Shown: positions 48,534 through 60,366 of the stretch, piece after piece
Position numbering within the stretch: position 1 is the stretch's first letter
Layout: each line of letters starts with the position of its first letter
From: Kuschelorhynchus macadamiae
Lineage: Eukaryota; Arthropoda; Insecta; Coleoptera; Curculionidae
Assembly: GCA_030620095.1 (NCBI GenBank)
Contig: JAUTXW010002365.1
Span: 1 to 64,000, forward strand
Length of the DNA stretch: 64,000 nucleotides
Direction: 5' to 3'
The notes under the pieces: model-generated
Databases searched by the model: none
What the model was told of the DNA's origin: nothing
Seen by the model: only the letters and a program-made list of their open reading frames with translations
Program-made: the position numbers and the translations under genes

Positions 48534-51080
48534 CAGGGGCGTGTAGTCCATGGAAGCAAGGGAAGCAGTGCTTCTCCAAAAAAAATTACAAAACATCTTC
48601 TAAAACGTAATTTTTGAAATAGGAAACCATTAATTTAGTTTATATTAAAAATATTATCTTAATTATCAAGCCCATAATAAATGCGGCCTTGATTCCGACC
48701 GAGCAATAGAACCGAATAGAACCTATGCGGGCCGCTAGCTTTTCTGCAGCCAAGTCCTGTATAAGATTATTGAACTTTCCACCGGCTGTTTGCAATTTTT
48801 GCATTTCAGTCGCCTGCTTTAAGTGGGTGCGGAAGCTATCGTGGGAGTAGGTTCTTTATTTGAACGGCTATCCGTGTGTTGTGTGATACGTACGTCGCGT
48901 CGTGCATGGTGCGATATGGAAGACAATAATACGGACGTGGATATGCAAATACCGTCAACTTCGGCTGTCGGTAATAACGTTGAAAATGTTGGAGAATTTA
49001 TTAAGAGGAGTGTGTGTGAAGTGGCGTGTGTCTTAATAATAAAGTGATTTTCAACATTAAACTTCGCTGATAAGCTTCAAATAATTTCCAAAGGAAGGGC
49101 AAATCCGCCTATGGAAAATTTAACCACAAAAATGAAAAACTGTACTAGACATTTTTATCCGGAAAAACAATACCAACAATTTAAATGGCTAACAGGGTAT
49201 GAAAATATAAGTAAATTATTTTGTTGGCCATATTTACTTTTTGGAAATGAAAAAGGTCTGTGGAATAAAACTGGTTTTTCCGATTTAAATAATTTCCATA
49301 TAGCTGTAAAAAGACACATTATGTCCAAAGCGCATTTGCAGGCCGTCATAAAAGAAAAAGGCTTCGGCAAAACCAGAATTGAACACGCCCTTAATAAACA
49401 GTTGGAAATTAGTCACCGCCAACACAATGAACTAGTCGATAAAAATAGGCAAATATTAAGAAGACTTATCGATCTTGTTTGTTTTCTCGGCCAGCAAGAA
49501 TTGGGATTTAGACGTCACGACGAAACAAGGGTTTCTTTAAATAGAAGAAATTTTCAAGATTTATTTAGTTTAATGGTTAAATATGAAGATCGCTTAACAA
49601 ATCATTTAGAGCAGTCTAGCGTTTTTCGCGGATCGTCGAATCGAATCCAGAATGATTTAATTTCCGCTGTTGCAACCATTATTCTAAAAAGAATTAAGTA
49701 GGAGATTGCCGAGGCGCGGTTCATTGCTATTGTTCTGGACGAAACAACTGATATCACTAATTTTAGCCAATTATCTATAGTAATACGCCACGTTAAAACA
49801 GACGGAAGTATTCAAGAGCGATTTTTAGGTTTTGAGAATGTGTCCGAAAATCGTACAGCAGATGCATTATATACCGTAGTTTATAACGTTACAAAAGAAA
49901 TTAATGGAGAGAAAAAATTAGTTGCTCAAAGCTATGATGAAGCTGCAGTGATGGCAGGACAATTACGGGTTCTGCAAGCTAAAGTTCGAGAAACTTTCCC
50001 AAGTCCATCAATCATATTAAAGATTGTAAACTATTTTTCTTTACTTTAGGTGCCATGGCTGCTTTTTTTCCAAGTCAACAAAACGTACACAAGCTTTGGA
50101 CTCCATTGTCCACAAACGATTGCCCAAAGTAGCTCCTACTAGGTGGAACTATAATGGAAGACTTGTGTTAACAGTATCTAAAAATCGTGAATCACTGATT
50201 GAACTATTTGAGAATATAATAGAAAATAATGAAACGTGGGACTCAGAAGCAATTAATAGTTTGAATAAATTATTTGTTGAACATATTTTCAGAAATATTT
50301 CCATTCTCGGACAATGTTTTTAATATATTACAAACTAAAACAAATGATATTGCTTTTTGCCTAAAAAAAAGTCCATGTTAAGCCAAAAAAGAGATGGCTT
50401 TGACCTATTTTGGGAGAAAACGATGACGTTAAATGTAGAGCCACAAGCCAAGCGTCTTCGAACAGACAAGGTGGGAGATGTTCAAACATCATACAAACGC
50501 ATCTTTTATGAAATAATCGATCAAATTCAGCAACAAACAAACTATAGATTTAACGGTTTAAATGATTTTAAATTCCTTGAGCTCTACAATTTGGAAGCAT
50601 TTAAAGGAAAAACTTTTCCAGAAGATGCGATTAAATCTCTTCTTCTTCTTTATGGCCAGTTCTTTGACCGAGTGTTACTGCGATCTGAACTAAAAGAATT
50701 TACGAAACTGATGACATTAGCGCAAAAAATAAAGCTAAGGAACTAATGCAATTTTTAAAAGACAAGGAGCTGGAAGATGCCTACACCGAAGTGTCGAAAT
50801 TGTATTAATTTGTATTGACAATACATGCCACAAGTTCATCAGTAGAACGCAATTTTTCAACACTTAAATGTATAAAAAATTTCGTGAGAAATTCAAGGGG
50901 GCAGGAGAGACTTTCGCATACATCTCTATTGTCCATTGAAAATAAAGTTCTTCAAAATATGTCGGAGCATCGACGTCATTGACGAATTTGCAAAAAATGA
51001 TCGAAGAATCGAATTACATTACAAATAGGTAAGTTTCTAAAAATTGCTTCCCTTTCTTAAAATTTCACCGCACGCCCCTG
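48534..51080 (+). mobile_element. Complete hAT transposon, 2547 bp, degenerate
   Basis: Left end CAGGGGCGTGTAGTCCATGG; right end inverted CAGGGGCGTGCGGTGAAATT; both contain AAGGGAAGCA slightly further in. Flanks GTAGGAAG (48526-48533) and GTAGGAAA (51081-51088) are an 8-bp target duplication with one change. It inserted just upstream of the DUF7869-like gene. The single gene is a plus-strand hAT transposase. Confidence 0.93.
48916..51030 (+). pseudogene. ZMYM1-like hAT transposase, broken
   Basis: Probable start at 48916 (MEDNNTDVDMQIPSTSAVGN). The same frame runs to 50049 with only two stops, TGA at 49045 and TAG at 49699. It holds a TTF-type zinc finger (CTRHFYPEKQYQQFKW...LFCWPYLLFGN...GFSDLNNFHIAVKRH), the linker NRQILRRLIDLVCFLGQQEL, and the first catalytic region IAIVLDETTDITNFSQLSIV near 49730. 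Around 50000-50095 a deletion removes the expected HCxAHxLNLV region and shifts the frame. TRWNYNGRL is at 50140; RIFYEIIDQIQQQTNYRF near 50500; the hATC domain (ATSSSVERNFSTLKCIKN) near 50840 in another frame. The total matches a normal length of about 700 residues. It is clearly dead. Confidence 0.88.
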
Positions 51081-51324
51081 GTAGGAAAAATAATCGCGCC
51101 AAGCGACAAGGTCTGGTGGAAAATAATGACAAGCCTGGTTCTTTTCTCTTTTTACTTGACTTACCTGCTTTTTTCACTTGTAGTATAATTTTGACGCCGC
51201 CCGTATATCTCCGGACTAATGTTTAGGGATTTCTAGAGATGCTTGCACTCATTCTGAACGGAATGCAAGCAGTATTTTACTATATCAAGAAAATTGACTT
51301 ACCTGTTTTTTTTCCCCTTTTTAT

Positions 51325-51560
51325 ATGAAGCATCCGGTTTTTTTTGCGCTGTACTAGAGGTTTTCAAAATATAAACGCTGTTAAAGTCCTGTACATTTCA
51401 TATATTCGACCAAAACTGGAATACGCAGCTGTAGTTTGGCCCACAGGATATAATTGCCATATAGATAATTTGGAAGGGGTGCAAAGCAAAAATTCCTTAA
51501 GAATATTAATTTTAAAATGCCCCAACCAGCGATCTTGTCGGGAATCGTCGTCATTGTAAT
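51325..51560 (+). pseudogene. Jockey-like LINE reverse transcriptase, second part
   Basis: The frame reads RCTRGFQNINAVKVLYISYI, RPKLEYAAVVWPTGYNCHID and LEGVQSK, the C-terminal RT segment (GF..R....F.....+.LY...VR..LEY..VVW) of Jockey-clade LINEs. It continues the LINE broken at 46290 with only a few residues missing, so the two parts are one insertion. A possible 3' tail with AAATAAATTAAC lies near 51790. Confidence 0.75.
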
Positions 51561-52715
51561 ACTTTTTATCTACTTACTTCTTGAACCAATATCCCTAAAT
51601 TTTCATCTATAACAGTCATCAGCAATCTTTAAAATTTTAACACACTGAAACGTTGTAGCAATCATTTCCTAAATGTTATTTTCATTTAATCTTTTTGTGC
51701 CTTAGTAATATTTATGAATTGTTATATATTTTTGTATTTCATGTTTTGTGGTTGTTTTTTTTTTCAACCTGTAAAGTAGGTAAAAAATAAATTAACAAAA
51801 CATCGTAAGTTTTAAAATTATTAAAAACACTGTGTGTGATATAGTAGGCGTCACAAAAAATTACATGGAAAACTAAAAAAAAATACAACTAATCTAGTTT
51901 TCATTAATTACTATATTATGTAATATGTATATAAAAACATTTCTCTATTTGAAATAGAACACAATTGTTTGGTCATCTTTATCTGTATTATAAAAAGTGT
52001 TATCAGTACCTTAAAAATACTGTCACATTAAAACGCATCAAATTCCCTAAAAACATTTTTGTTTGTTTTTTTTTTAATGGTACAACGTAAATTATCTTGA
52101 CAATATTTTATTTAAAGTAACGCATAATATGCATTAATTAATGTTTCAACCTTTATAAAAATATATGATATCTAAGAATATTAATTTAGGTCACTAGATA
52201 AAACATCATATATTAAAACAGGTTTAAAAACCACTTAGGATGCCCGAAACATATCTCGGTAAAAATTAAAAAATTGAAAATATACAACTGTCCCTCAATT
52301 GTTGATTCATCCTGTAGTTTGCGAGATATGGTGTCATGGGAAACAGCTTTCTTATAGTATCGACAACAACAAACTTTAATATTAAAGGAAGCTTTACGAA
52401 ACCTAAAATGGAAAGAAAAAACTATATGGTACAATATGATTCAAGAAAATTGACGTGTTTCATCGTTTTTTAAGCAAAATAACGCTTCCGAAATAAAATT
52501 TTTAGCTATTTCATCCTCCTGTATAGTTGAAATAAATTGATTTTACGTATACAAAGATAAATGAAATTTTGATATTTTTCATTGGTTTCTGAATAATCTA
52601 TCTTTTCATTTTCATTCTCGGTGTATAGTGGGGAAAAATTATTTTATATACAAGAAATAACATAAATTTGACAGGTTCTGCGGTTTATCAAAATGCTATG
52701 TTTTTTTTTAACATT
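51561..52715. other. No recognised gene; LINE 3' flank
   Basis: Probably includes the Jockey 3' UTR up to about 51800. The rest is AT-rich with no motif. Confidence 0.4.
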
Positions 52716-53399
52716 CAGAGTGTCATACATTCGAGGTACGAGCGTTGGGCTCTCGGAAATAATAAAATATAGAAAGTTGGTTAAATGGGGGAATAGTTTC
52801 CCAATTGTGGATTTATGAATATACCGTCAAAAAAAATTCAAAGGATGTTACCAATTCCTGGTACGAGCATTGGGATCTCAGAAACGGTAGAATATACAGA
52901 GTCGGTTAAAAGGGACAAACTTTCCTAAATAAAGGTTTAATATTTTACCGTCGAGAAATTACAAACATCTGAGCACTTCCGAAGATAATCGCAAAAAAAA
53001 CGAAGAATTTAAATTGTTTACAGGGTGTCTGGAGATAATTTAAACGGTACCCTAGAGACTTTATTATCTGAGATATCAAAAAACTTTAAATACAAAATTT
53101 GTTTGGTTTTATCAGAATCGTATAAGAAAAAAAAAACCAAAGTCGATCGGAAAGTTAACAAATGAGCATCAACTTTATTATTCTAAATGGGACACCCGGT
53201 ATATTTTGCGTTATCTTTAAAGATTTTTCCTTTCTGATTTCAAAAATATATACTTTACCTATATTTTGATAAGTAGTTTTTACAATATTTAATTATAAAT
53301 TGGTAAACGCACTATACTCTGGAATTCAAGCAATATGCGAATAGTGAGCTTTGATTGCAATTGTTTTTTTTATTATGGCAGCTAATGTCAAATTTCGTG

Positions 53400-55010
53400 C
53401 AAGTAAAAGTTGATATAATGGTGTTTTGCGATGTGGAAAAAGTATTTAATATAAAAATATATTATAGATATCATAATTTAACTGAGGTGCGTCATAGATA
53501 ATTAGCAGAATTTCAAAATAATATTGCTCCATGTAAGGCAACAATATTGAATATAGTAAAAAAAAATCGAAGGAAGAAAAACTATTCAGAGAAAAAAAAA
53601 AGAAGTGTAGTAAGAAATGAAGAAGATGATTTTTAAGGACTATTATTTTTCCAAGGTAATACTACGGACAATATACAGTGCTGGACCAATGAAACGGGGC
53701 AAGCGAATTTTTAGGTAAAATTGAAAGCCGAATAGTTCTAAAACGAGAATATGTTATATAGGCGGCTGAAGGCTTTTGCAAAACTTATTGCGGATTAATA
53801 GTTTAAAACGTACATCTTACCTAAACTAAAAAGGTATTAATACAGGGTGGTAATCAAATTTTTTTTGTTTGCCTTTTTGTCTTTTTATTTTTGTTTACCA
53901 CTCTGTATAAATACCTATTCAGATTAGGTAAGCTTTATGTTTAAAACCATTAATACGTACGTAAAAAGTTTTGCAAGAGACGTCTAAAAATAGCATCTTA
54001 TTATCTTTTCTAGTTTCTAGCTTGTCTGGTTTCATTTGTCTAACACTATAGATAAACGCACATATTTATTGTGGTGATATCATACTTCCTATATTATGTT
54101 TTTGTTTCAATAAGGTGAGCGACAGACTTGCGGCAAAACGATGTGGCCATGTTGCGCCTATACGCGACTATTATTTCATTAACATAAAACAGTTTTTTGT
54201 TACAGAAAACCCAGAAAGGTCTAATCGTGATGCGGTGTGTGTCTTTGAAATGTCTAAATGGAAAATAAACAGTATATTAAAAAGACATAATTTTGAGCCA
54301 TTTAAGTTCGCCCCTGTCCAAAACTTGTCAGAAGAAAATAAGAGACAAAGAGTCGAGTTTTGTCGCGACATATTAGCTCGTCGGCAAAATGACTCGAATT
54401 TTTTTACAAAAATTATGTTTACCGATGAGTCTGCATTAACGACGGCAGGTATGTTCAATCGTAAAAATAAACATTTTTGGGCTACTCAACATCCAAAGAA
54501 AAAACAAGTAGTCAAAATTCAGGGCCGCCAGTCTTTAAATGTGTGGTGCGTAGTTTTAAATAATGGTTAAGTTTTGGGCCCCATTATAATTGGTAGTACA
54601 TTAAACGGCCAAAAATATATGAATTTGTTGACGAATGAAATAGTGAACTACTTAGAAAACTTTCTTGTTGGGACATACAACCAGTTAATTTGGCAGCAAG
54701 ACAGAGCTCCAGCCTACAAGAGTGCTCCAATAGCAGATTACCTTAATGGTAAATATAATTTGTGGATTGGAAGGACATATTCTTTGGACTGCAAACAGTC
54801 CTGACCTATCCCCTTTAGATTTCTTTTAATGTGGCTTTTTAAAAAATAAAATATATTATAATAGACCGCAAAATATAAATGAATTGCGTTGCAAAATTTT
54901 AGAAGAGATCATAAGTTTAAACGAAATACATCCCGACTATATCTACCACTCCGCGCAAATTTCAAGAAAATTTTCAAAAGTGTGTTGCGAATGGTGGGGG
55001 ATAGATAAAT
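53400..55010 (+). pseudogene. DD41D-like mariner transposase, broken
   Basis: A degenerate N-terminal helix-turn-helix region is readable near 53410-53560 (KVDIMVFCDVEKVF, LAEFQNNIAPCKATILNI). The MITE at 53676-54048 then interrupts it. The open frame 54115-54570 holds WKINSILKRHNFEPFKFAPV and the first catalytic Asp in IMFTDESALTTAG. One TAA at 54568 breaks the frame, which continues in phase at 54574 (LGPIIIGSTLNGQKYMNLLT) to the second Asp in WQQDRAPAYKSAP near 54705. A frameshift near 54785 precedes TANSPDLSPLDFF with the third Asp. I count about 40 residues between the second and third Asp, close to DD41D. Traces of the C-terminus run to about 55010. Confidence 0.83.
53676..54048. mobile_element. 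373-bp fold-back MITE inside the mariner
   Basis: Left end TA then CAGTGCTGGACCAATGAAAC; right end, inverted, TA then TAGTGTTAGACAAATGAAAC. Pairing extends through most of the element: GCAAAACTTATTGCG...TTAATAGTTTAAAACGTACA with its partner, TTACCTAAACTAAAAAGGTA with TTACCTAATCTGAATAGGTA, and TACAGGGTGGTAATCAAA with TACAGAGTGGTAAACAAA around the centre. TA flanks fit a Tc1/mariner-mobilised MITE. Confidence 0.85.
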
Positions 55011-55777
55011 TAACTTATTATTATAAATAAATTATTTTGTTTTAACTGCTATTTTTATTCTTTAACACCGCTGCGTACAATTTCTTATTCTTGCACGACA
55101 TGATGAGCCCTCATTCATAATTAAAATTTAATTGAAATCAAATCCTACTATTCGCAAGTTGCATGAATATGAATATTAGTTTGAAAGTGTTTTTTTGTTT
55201 CTTTAAAGTTTATATCTATATATTATATGTATATAAAAAAATATTTTACAAGGAGCTCTATTATTTGGCAATTCTGATAAATATTAACGTAACTTCGGTT
55301 AAATTAATTATAATTTTTATAACTCTATATTCATTATAAATACCTTTTCTACATCGGAAAATACCATTATATCAAATTCTTCTCGCACGAAATTTGACAT
55401 TAACGGCCATAATAGAAAAAACCATTGAAATCAAAGCCGACTATTCGCATACTACATGAATTCCCAGAGTATAGGTCATTTACCAATTTGTAATTAAATA
55501 TTGTAAAAACTACTTATCAAAATATAGGCAAAGTACCTATATATTTTTGAAATCAGAAAGAAAGGATCTTTAAAGATAACGTAAAATATACCGGGTGTCC
55601 CATTTAAAATAACGAAGCTGATGCTCATTTGTTAACGTTCCGATCGTCTTTTGTTTGTTTTTGTTATAAATTCTATCGATTCCGATAAAATAAAAAAAAA
55701 ATCGGATTTAAAGTGTTTGATCTCTCACACACTAAAGTCTCTAGGGTACCGTCTAAATTATGACCAGACACCCTGTA

Positions 55778-56667
55778 CACTGGCGACGATCATAAGGTCA
55801 ACTTTTGTATATACAGACCTGTATTTTTATTGCAGCTTTGCAAACTTCAGTGCACACTACATTTTAATGAAATATAGGTTTAAGTGCATTAAAACGTTTT
55901 AAACTTATAAAAACATCTTGTACTTTTTATTTCTAATTCCCCTTTTCTGTTCATGTTTGTACTAATCATATCTGAATTAATGTATACGGCTATCATATTT
56001 TTCTCCTCATTTCCTAATTTGACTATACTTACTTAAGTTTTTGTCTTCTAATTGAAAAATACTTCGATGACGAGATGCTGTCGTTCAGGATGTCTTGAAA
56101 TATATTTGATAATCTGTTGTTCAATTTCTGTTACTCCTGTAATCAATATATTAATCCATTGCTTTTTCCACATATAAATATATTTTTTTTAGTAGACATA
56201 GGCAAATGTTTGTAATGGGTTTTTTACATGATTTTAGGTTCAGATCTATCTATATCTAGATAACGTAAAAAGTTCAGAACATTTTAAGCGTCACTTTTTT
56301 TTAAATAAATATTTGCTAGGGATTTTTTTTATTTTTACATCAATTCAGAACATGAACACTAAAGTGAAACTAAATGTTAAAATATTCTTTGAAATTATTA
56401 AAGACGTTTTATTAGATTCCAAATGTTTTAATGCAAATAAGCTAAATTTTGCATTGGGATGTAATGAGCATTTGAGGTTACAAAACTGCAATAAAAATAG
56501 AGGTCCGTACTTAAAAAAGTTGACCTGATGATCACTGTCACCAGACGAAAAGTCTAAATTAAAATCGAAACTCGTAGTTTTATAGAACACGAAAAGTTTC
56601 AATAAAAATATTAATTATTTTAAAATATTTTTCAAGTAACGTGGCCGAAAAATATTAGCCAAAATAA
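55778..56667. other. No recognised feature
   Basis: AT-rich DNA between mariner and fold-back element. If the distant inverted repeats at 52716 and 59246 bound one element, this is what is left of its interior, but no coding motif is visible. Confidence 0.4.
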
Positions 56668-59077
56668 CCTGCTGGCAACTTGAAAGAGTTCTGCATTTTT
56701 TGGCAAAATTTAAGTTCGAATATTTTTAGAACGGGATATACTGAGATGCGGCTTAAAGTTGTATTTTGCAAATTTTATTACATATATCCGATGCTAAGCG
56801 TAAAACTTACCTAAGCTAAAAAGTTATTTATACAGGGAGCTAAACACGACGCTGCAAAATTTTCAATTCTTTATTTGTTCCGAAAATCTACAAAAACAAT
56901 TTCTTACTTCTAATTGTTAGATTAACGTAATCTTTGTTGAAATTTTAAAAAACGATTTTAAACTTTTTTAAAAATTTCTAATATTTTTTGAGATATGATT
57001 TTTTTTGCCAAAAAATTTAATTTTTCTACATAATAAGCTGTAATTTTTTATTAGCCATTTGATATAAAGTTGTCTTGTTCGAGGGCCCTTAAGTATATTT
57101 TTTTATAATGTGCACGGTCTGCGCGCAGAACATATACAGGGTGTGAAAAAATGTGGCAAGATTAGTTAAAAACCTAGCAATCCTAAAGATCATGTACGTA
57201 TATTTCAATACCCTGTAGCATAAAAAATAATTTAAATTTAAAAGTTTTTACTTAAGTTTTAAGTGGTAGTGAATATTTTCTCCAAAGGGTTTTTTAATTT
57301 TCTCTCTAACTTTATGATTTTAACAAATACAGGTGTTGATTTTATAGCCAAATTTACCAACATCGGGTAGCACAAAAGACCTGTAACAGGCTGCCACCTT
57401 TTTAGTTTTAAAAATATCAACTTGAAATTTGAAATATCTCTATAACTCCATAAAAGAAAAATTTTCTATAACAAAATAATTAAGTTACTTCCGCTTTAAC
57501 CAGAAATAATCCCCTACTTTTTTATTTTAAATAGGACAAGTTAAGTTTTGTTTTTTAAAAATGGCGACTGGACAGCCATATTTTGAAAATTGAACTTTGG
57601 TGCTTTATACAAAAAAGACAGTCACTATATAAAAAAACTTGTTTTAAACAGTCTAAAAAAATTCTTCATATTTTAAATGAAGGATCGTCATGGGTGCTAA
57701 AAGAATTTTTTAATTTTCTTCACTTCTTGTTTAACTCAAAAGAGCATTATTGTCCAATATTTTAATGGCACATTTTTTTTGAGTCATTTTTGCTGTAAAA
57801 TTACCTTTTTGAGAATGTGTCGTATACTAACCTTTATTTTTCAAGATGGCATTGTGCCAGCCATTTTTGACAAATCAGGAGAGTTTTTATTTAAATTAAC
57901 TGGCTAATTTATAGTCACTTTAAAAATAAAACTTACCATTTGACTCGACATTTGATACATTTTTAAAAAGACAATTTTACAACGAAAATAAATGTGAAAA
58001 AATATAAAAAATGTCATTAAAAAAATTGCAGCAAGTGAAAGAAATAAAAAATATATTATTTACCAAAAGATGTTTAAATCGAGGTGTCTAAACAAATAGA
58101 ACCTAAGCTTATTTTAAACTGTTTAAAAGAAGTATTTTGTAAAAAGTGACTGCATTTTTATTATGAAACGTTACAGTTGCATTTTGCACTTTTTTTGCAA
58201 AACAACTTACCTTGTGATATATCGTTGATAAGCTAAATTTAAGCTGAATATGATAATTAATAAAACTGTACAGGGTTCTATTTAAAATAAAAAGTAGGGG
58301 TCACTGTGATTTTTAATTACTTTTTTATAGAAAACTTACTTATTCTAGAGTTATAGAAACGTCTTAAGTTTAATTTTGATATTTTTAAAACTAAAAAGTT
58401 GGCAGCCTGTTATATGTCTCTTGTGTTACCCGATGTTGGTAACGTTGGCTGTAAAATCATGTATTTTTAAAAATAATAAAGTTAGAAGAGAGAAGAGAAA
58501 CTTAAAAAAACGTTTGGAGAAAATACTCGGTACTCCTTAAAACTTAAGTAAAAACTTTTCAATTTAAATTCTTTTTTATGCTACACGGTGTTGAAATATA
58601 CCTACAGGATCTTTAGGATTGCTAGGTTTTTAACTAACCTTGCCATATTTTTTCACACCCTGTATATTTTCTGGGTAGTGCAGACCGTGCACATTATAAA
58701 AGAATATGACTTAAGGTCCCCCTAGCAAGAAAATTTTACATCATATGGCTAATAAAAAGTTATCGCTTATTATGCAGAAAAATTAATTTTTTTACAAAAA
58801 AATCATCTCAAAAAATATTAAAAATTTTAAAAAAAGTTTGAAATAGTTTTTTTACAATTTCACCAAGGATTTCGCTAATCCAACAATTACAACTAAAAAA
58901 TTGTTTTTGTAGATTTTCGGAAAAAATAAAAAAATGAAAAATTTGTCTTGTTTAACACCTTGTATAAATAACCGTAATAAAAAAACCGCACCTCAGTATC
59001 TCGTCTCGTTTTAAAAATATTCGAACTTAAATTTTACTAAAAAATGCAAGTGAACTGTTTCAAGTGGCCAGCAGTTT
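56668..59077. mobile_element. 2.4-kb fold-back element, long relative of the 373-bp MITE
   Basis: Ends ACCTGCTGGCAACTTGAAAG (left) and, inverted, AACTGCTGGCCACTTGAAAC (right). Arms of about 1.1-1.2 kb pair around a centre near 57900: GATATACTGAGATGCGG with its partner near 58995; CGAAAATCTACAAAAACAAT near 56880; GTGCACGGTCTGC near 57111 with 58680; ACAGGGTGTGAAAAAATGTG near 57136 with 58650; TAACAGGCTGCCA near 57385; ACTGTTTAAAAnAAG near 57640 with 58120. The outermost 200 bp (GCATTTTTTGGCAAAATTTA, AACTTACCTAAGCTAAAAAG, TTATTTATACAGGGAGCTAA) match the 373-bp MITE at 53676 in order. No coding capacity. Confidence 0.82.
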
Positions 59078-59246
59078 ATTATTTTTTTGTTTTTTTTAAA
59101 TATCTTCGAAAATACTCAGATATTTGTAATTTATCGACGGTATATTATTAAATCTTCATTTGGGCAACTTTGTCCCCGTTAACCGACTTTATATCTTCCA
59201 CCGTTTCCGAGATGCAATGCTCCTACCCCGAATTTGTAACACTCTG

Positions 59247-59529
59247 TATAGTCGCGCCATACTTTTAGAGTTTTTTTATGTCAAAATATTTAGCTCAACT
59301 ATTTTTGTTTTCTGTTTGACGGTTATCCGTTTATGCGTTCTCAACATTTATAATAATATAGAAGATATAACTCCATGACACTCAAAATCTGTTATTAGTA
59401 TTCTAGAAAGCTTAAAAGGATCCAACATATACTTTTTGATTATTTTTGAGATTACGATATGTCCCCTATACCAATAGCCAATATAGTATGTTAATAATAC
59501 AATATTTGGGCTTGTATATAGGGAAATAA
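59247..59529. other. No recognised feature
   Basis: Short unassigned stretch. Confidence 0.4.
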
Positions 59530-60190
59530 AAATTATCTGAAAAATCTTTGCTTTTTCTATTTCCCTCCGAATATCGTTTTTCTACTAAATCATCTTGTTT
59601 TTGTTCATGCCGCTGTATGTACATGTTTCCCTAAAATCATTCAAAGATATTTCCTCCCCAAAAATCTCATTTTCTGCAACTTCATGGTTAACTGGTTCTT
59701 TATTTACGAGTTCATTTACAATCACATAACAATCTAATTCTGTATATTATACGATTTTTTTATATTACTAATTTTTTTGTTAAAAGATTAGATTTTGCGA
59801 TATTATTATTTTCTTGCAAAGTTCTGGATTAACTAAAACCTTACCCTACAGATCTTTTACAATATCCAACAAAAATGCACTTTCTTTATTCTTGATTCCA
59901 ATTTTCTTCTTTGACTGTTTGAAACAAACATAAGCGACACATCAAAAGACTTTTAGATGATCGACATTAACTGGCTTTTCCCTCGAATGTTCTTCTAGAG
60001 TTGTATCCTCTAACGCATTCTGTTGGTGACCTATTTGTTAAGTATATGGTTTCTGCTCAATAAAGCCTACTCAAGCCGGCATTTTGGAGAATTGCGTGAT
60101 CTCTCTATAAGAGTTCCATTTAACCTTTTAGATAAACCTCTTTGTTTTGGACAATATAGAACTATCGTTTTATTCGTAATCTACGTTCTA
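59530..60190 (-). pseudogene. Ty1/copia retrotransposon integrase relic
   Basis: From about 60190 down the minus strand reads VLYCPKQRGLSKRLNGTLIE (the CPQQNGVAERxNRTLxE motif of copia integrase), AILQNAGLSRLY then AETIYLTNRSPT (the LxxAxLPxxxWAEAxxTAxYLxNRxPT motif), and after a frameshift ALEDTTLEEHSREKPVNVDH, LKVF and CVAYVCFKQSKKKIGIKNKE (the KPxVxHLRVFGCxAYVxxxKxxRxK motif), then GKVLVNPELCKKIIISQNLI (the YRxxxPxTxKIxISRDVxF motif). Several stops and frameshifts. The RT domain and LTRs are not visible. The plus-strand ORF 60023-60352 is antisense to this relic. Confidence 0.82.
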
Positions 60191-60366
60191 ATAAACATCT
60201 TTTTTAAAACCTTATTATTGTATTTGGTTGGAGTTTCCGTCGACGTTCTCCAAGTACCGAAACGTACATTTGCACTTCACGGGACCTTTAGAGGAAACGC
60301 GGTAATGCTGCCAAGGTCCTTATTGTATATTTTGTTAGCAGCCCGTCTCTAGATGGAGCATGATTT

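Larger units (their letters stand above)
46295..51322 (-). mobile_element. TIR element with DUF7869-like gene, split by a hAT
   Basis: Left end at about 46295: GGAAAAAAGCAGGTAGGTCA followed by ATTTTTTTTG. Right end, inverted, at about 51322: GGGGAAAAAAAACAGGTAAG followed by TCAATTTTCTTG. A second inverted copy of the motif (GAAAAAAGCAGGTAAGTCAA) lies inside the right end at about 51158-51178. The Jockey LINE is interrupted at exactly these two points. Removing the hAT (48534-51080) and one target copy leaves an element of about 2.5 kb with one minus-strand gene. Subterminal GCGGAAAAGTAC repeats lie at about 46598-46660. Target duplication is not clear. Confidence 0.68.
53021..55775 (+). mobile_element. 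Mariner-type element with about 400-bp terminal inverted repeats
   Basis: Ends CAGGGTGTCTGG at 53021 and CCAGACACCCTG at 55775, each flanked by TA. The inverted match continues inward for about 400 bp: AATTTAAACGGTACCCTAGA left versus AATTTAGACGGTACCCTAGA from the right; GTTAACAAATGAGCATCA; AATGGGACACCCGGTATATT; ATCTTTAAAGAT; GGCAGCTAATGTCAAATTTC. Repeats this long are unusual for mariners. A MITE is inserted at 53676-54048. Confidence 0.88.
52716..59246. repeat. Distant inverted repeat pair enclosing a nest of elements
   Basis: The left copy begins CAGAGTGTCATACATTCGAG and GTACGAGCGTTGGGCTCTCG; the right copy, inverted from 59246, begins CAGAGTGTTACAAATTCGGG and GTAGGAGCATTGCATCTCGG. Both continue through AAAGTTGGTTAAA/AAAGTCGGTTAAC and ATATACCGTC, and end in an A-rich run near 53010 and 59085. 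The left side holds two tandem versions (52716-52850 and 52850-53010). The arrangement looks like terminal inverted repeats of one element whose interior now holds a mariner and a fold-back element, but a TA duplication is only visible on the right. Confidence 0.5.

Noticed and set aside
60023..60352. 109-codon plus-strand ORF with hydrophobic segments
   Set aside because: It lies antisense to clear copia integrase motifs over its first part and shows no family of its own.
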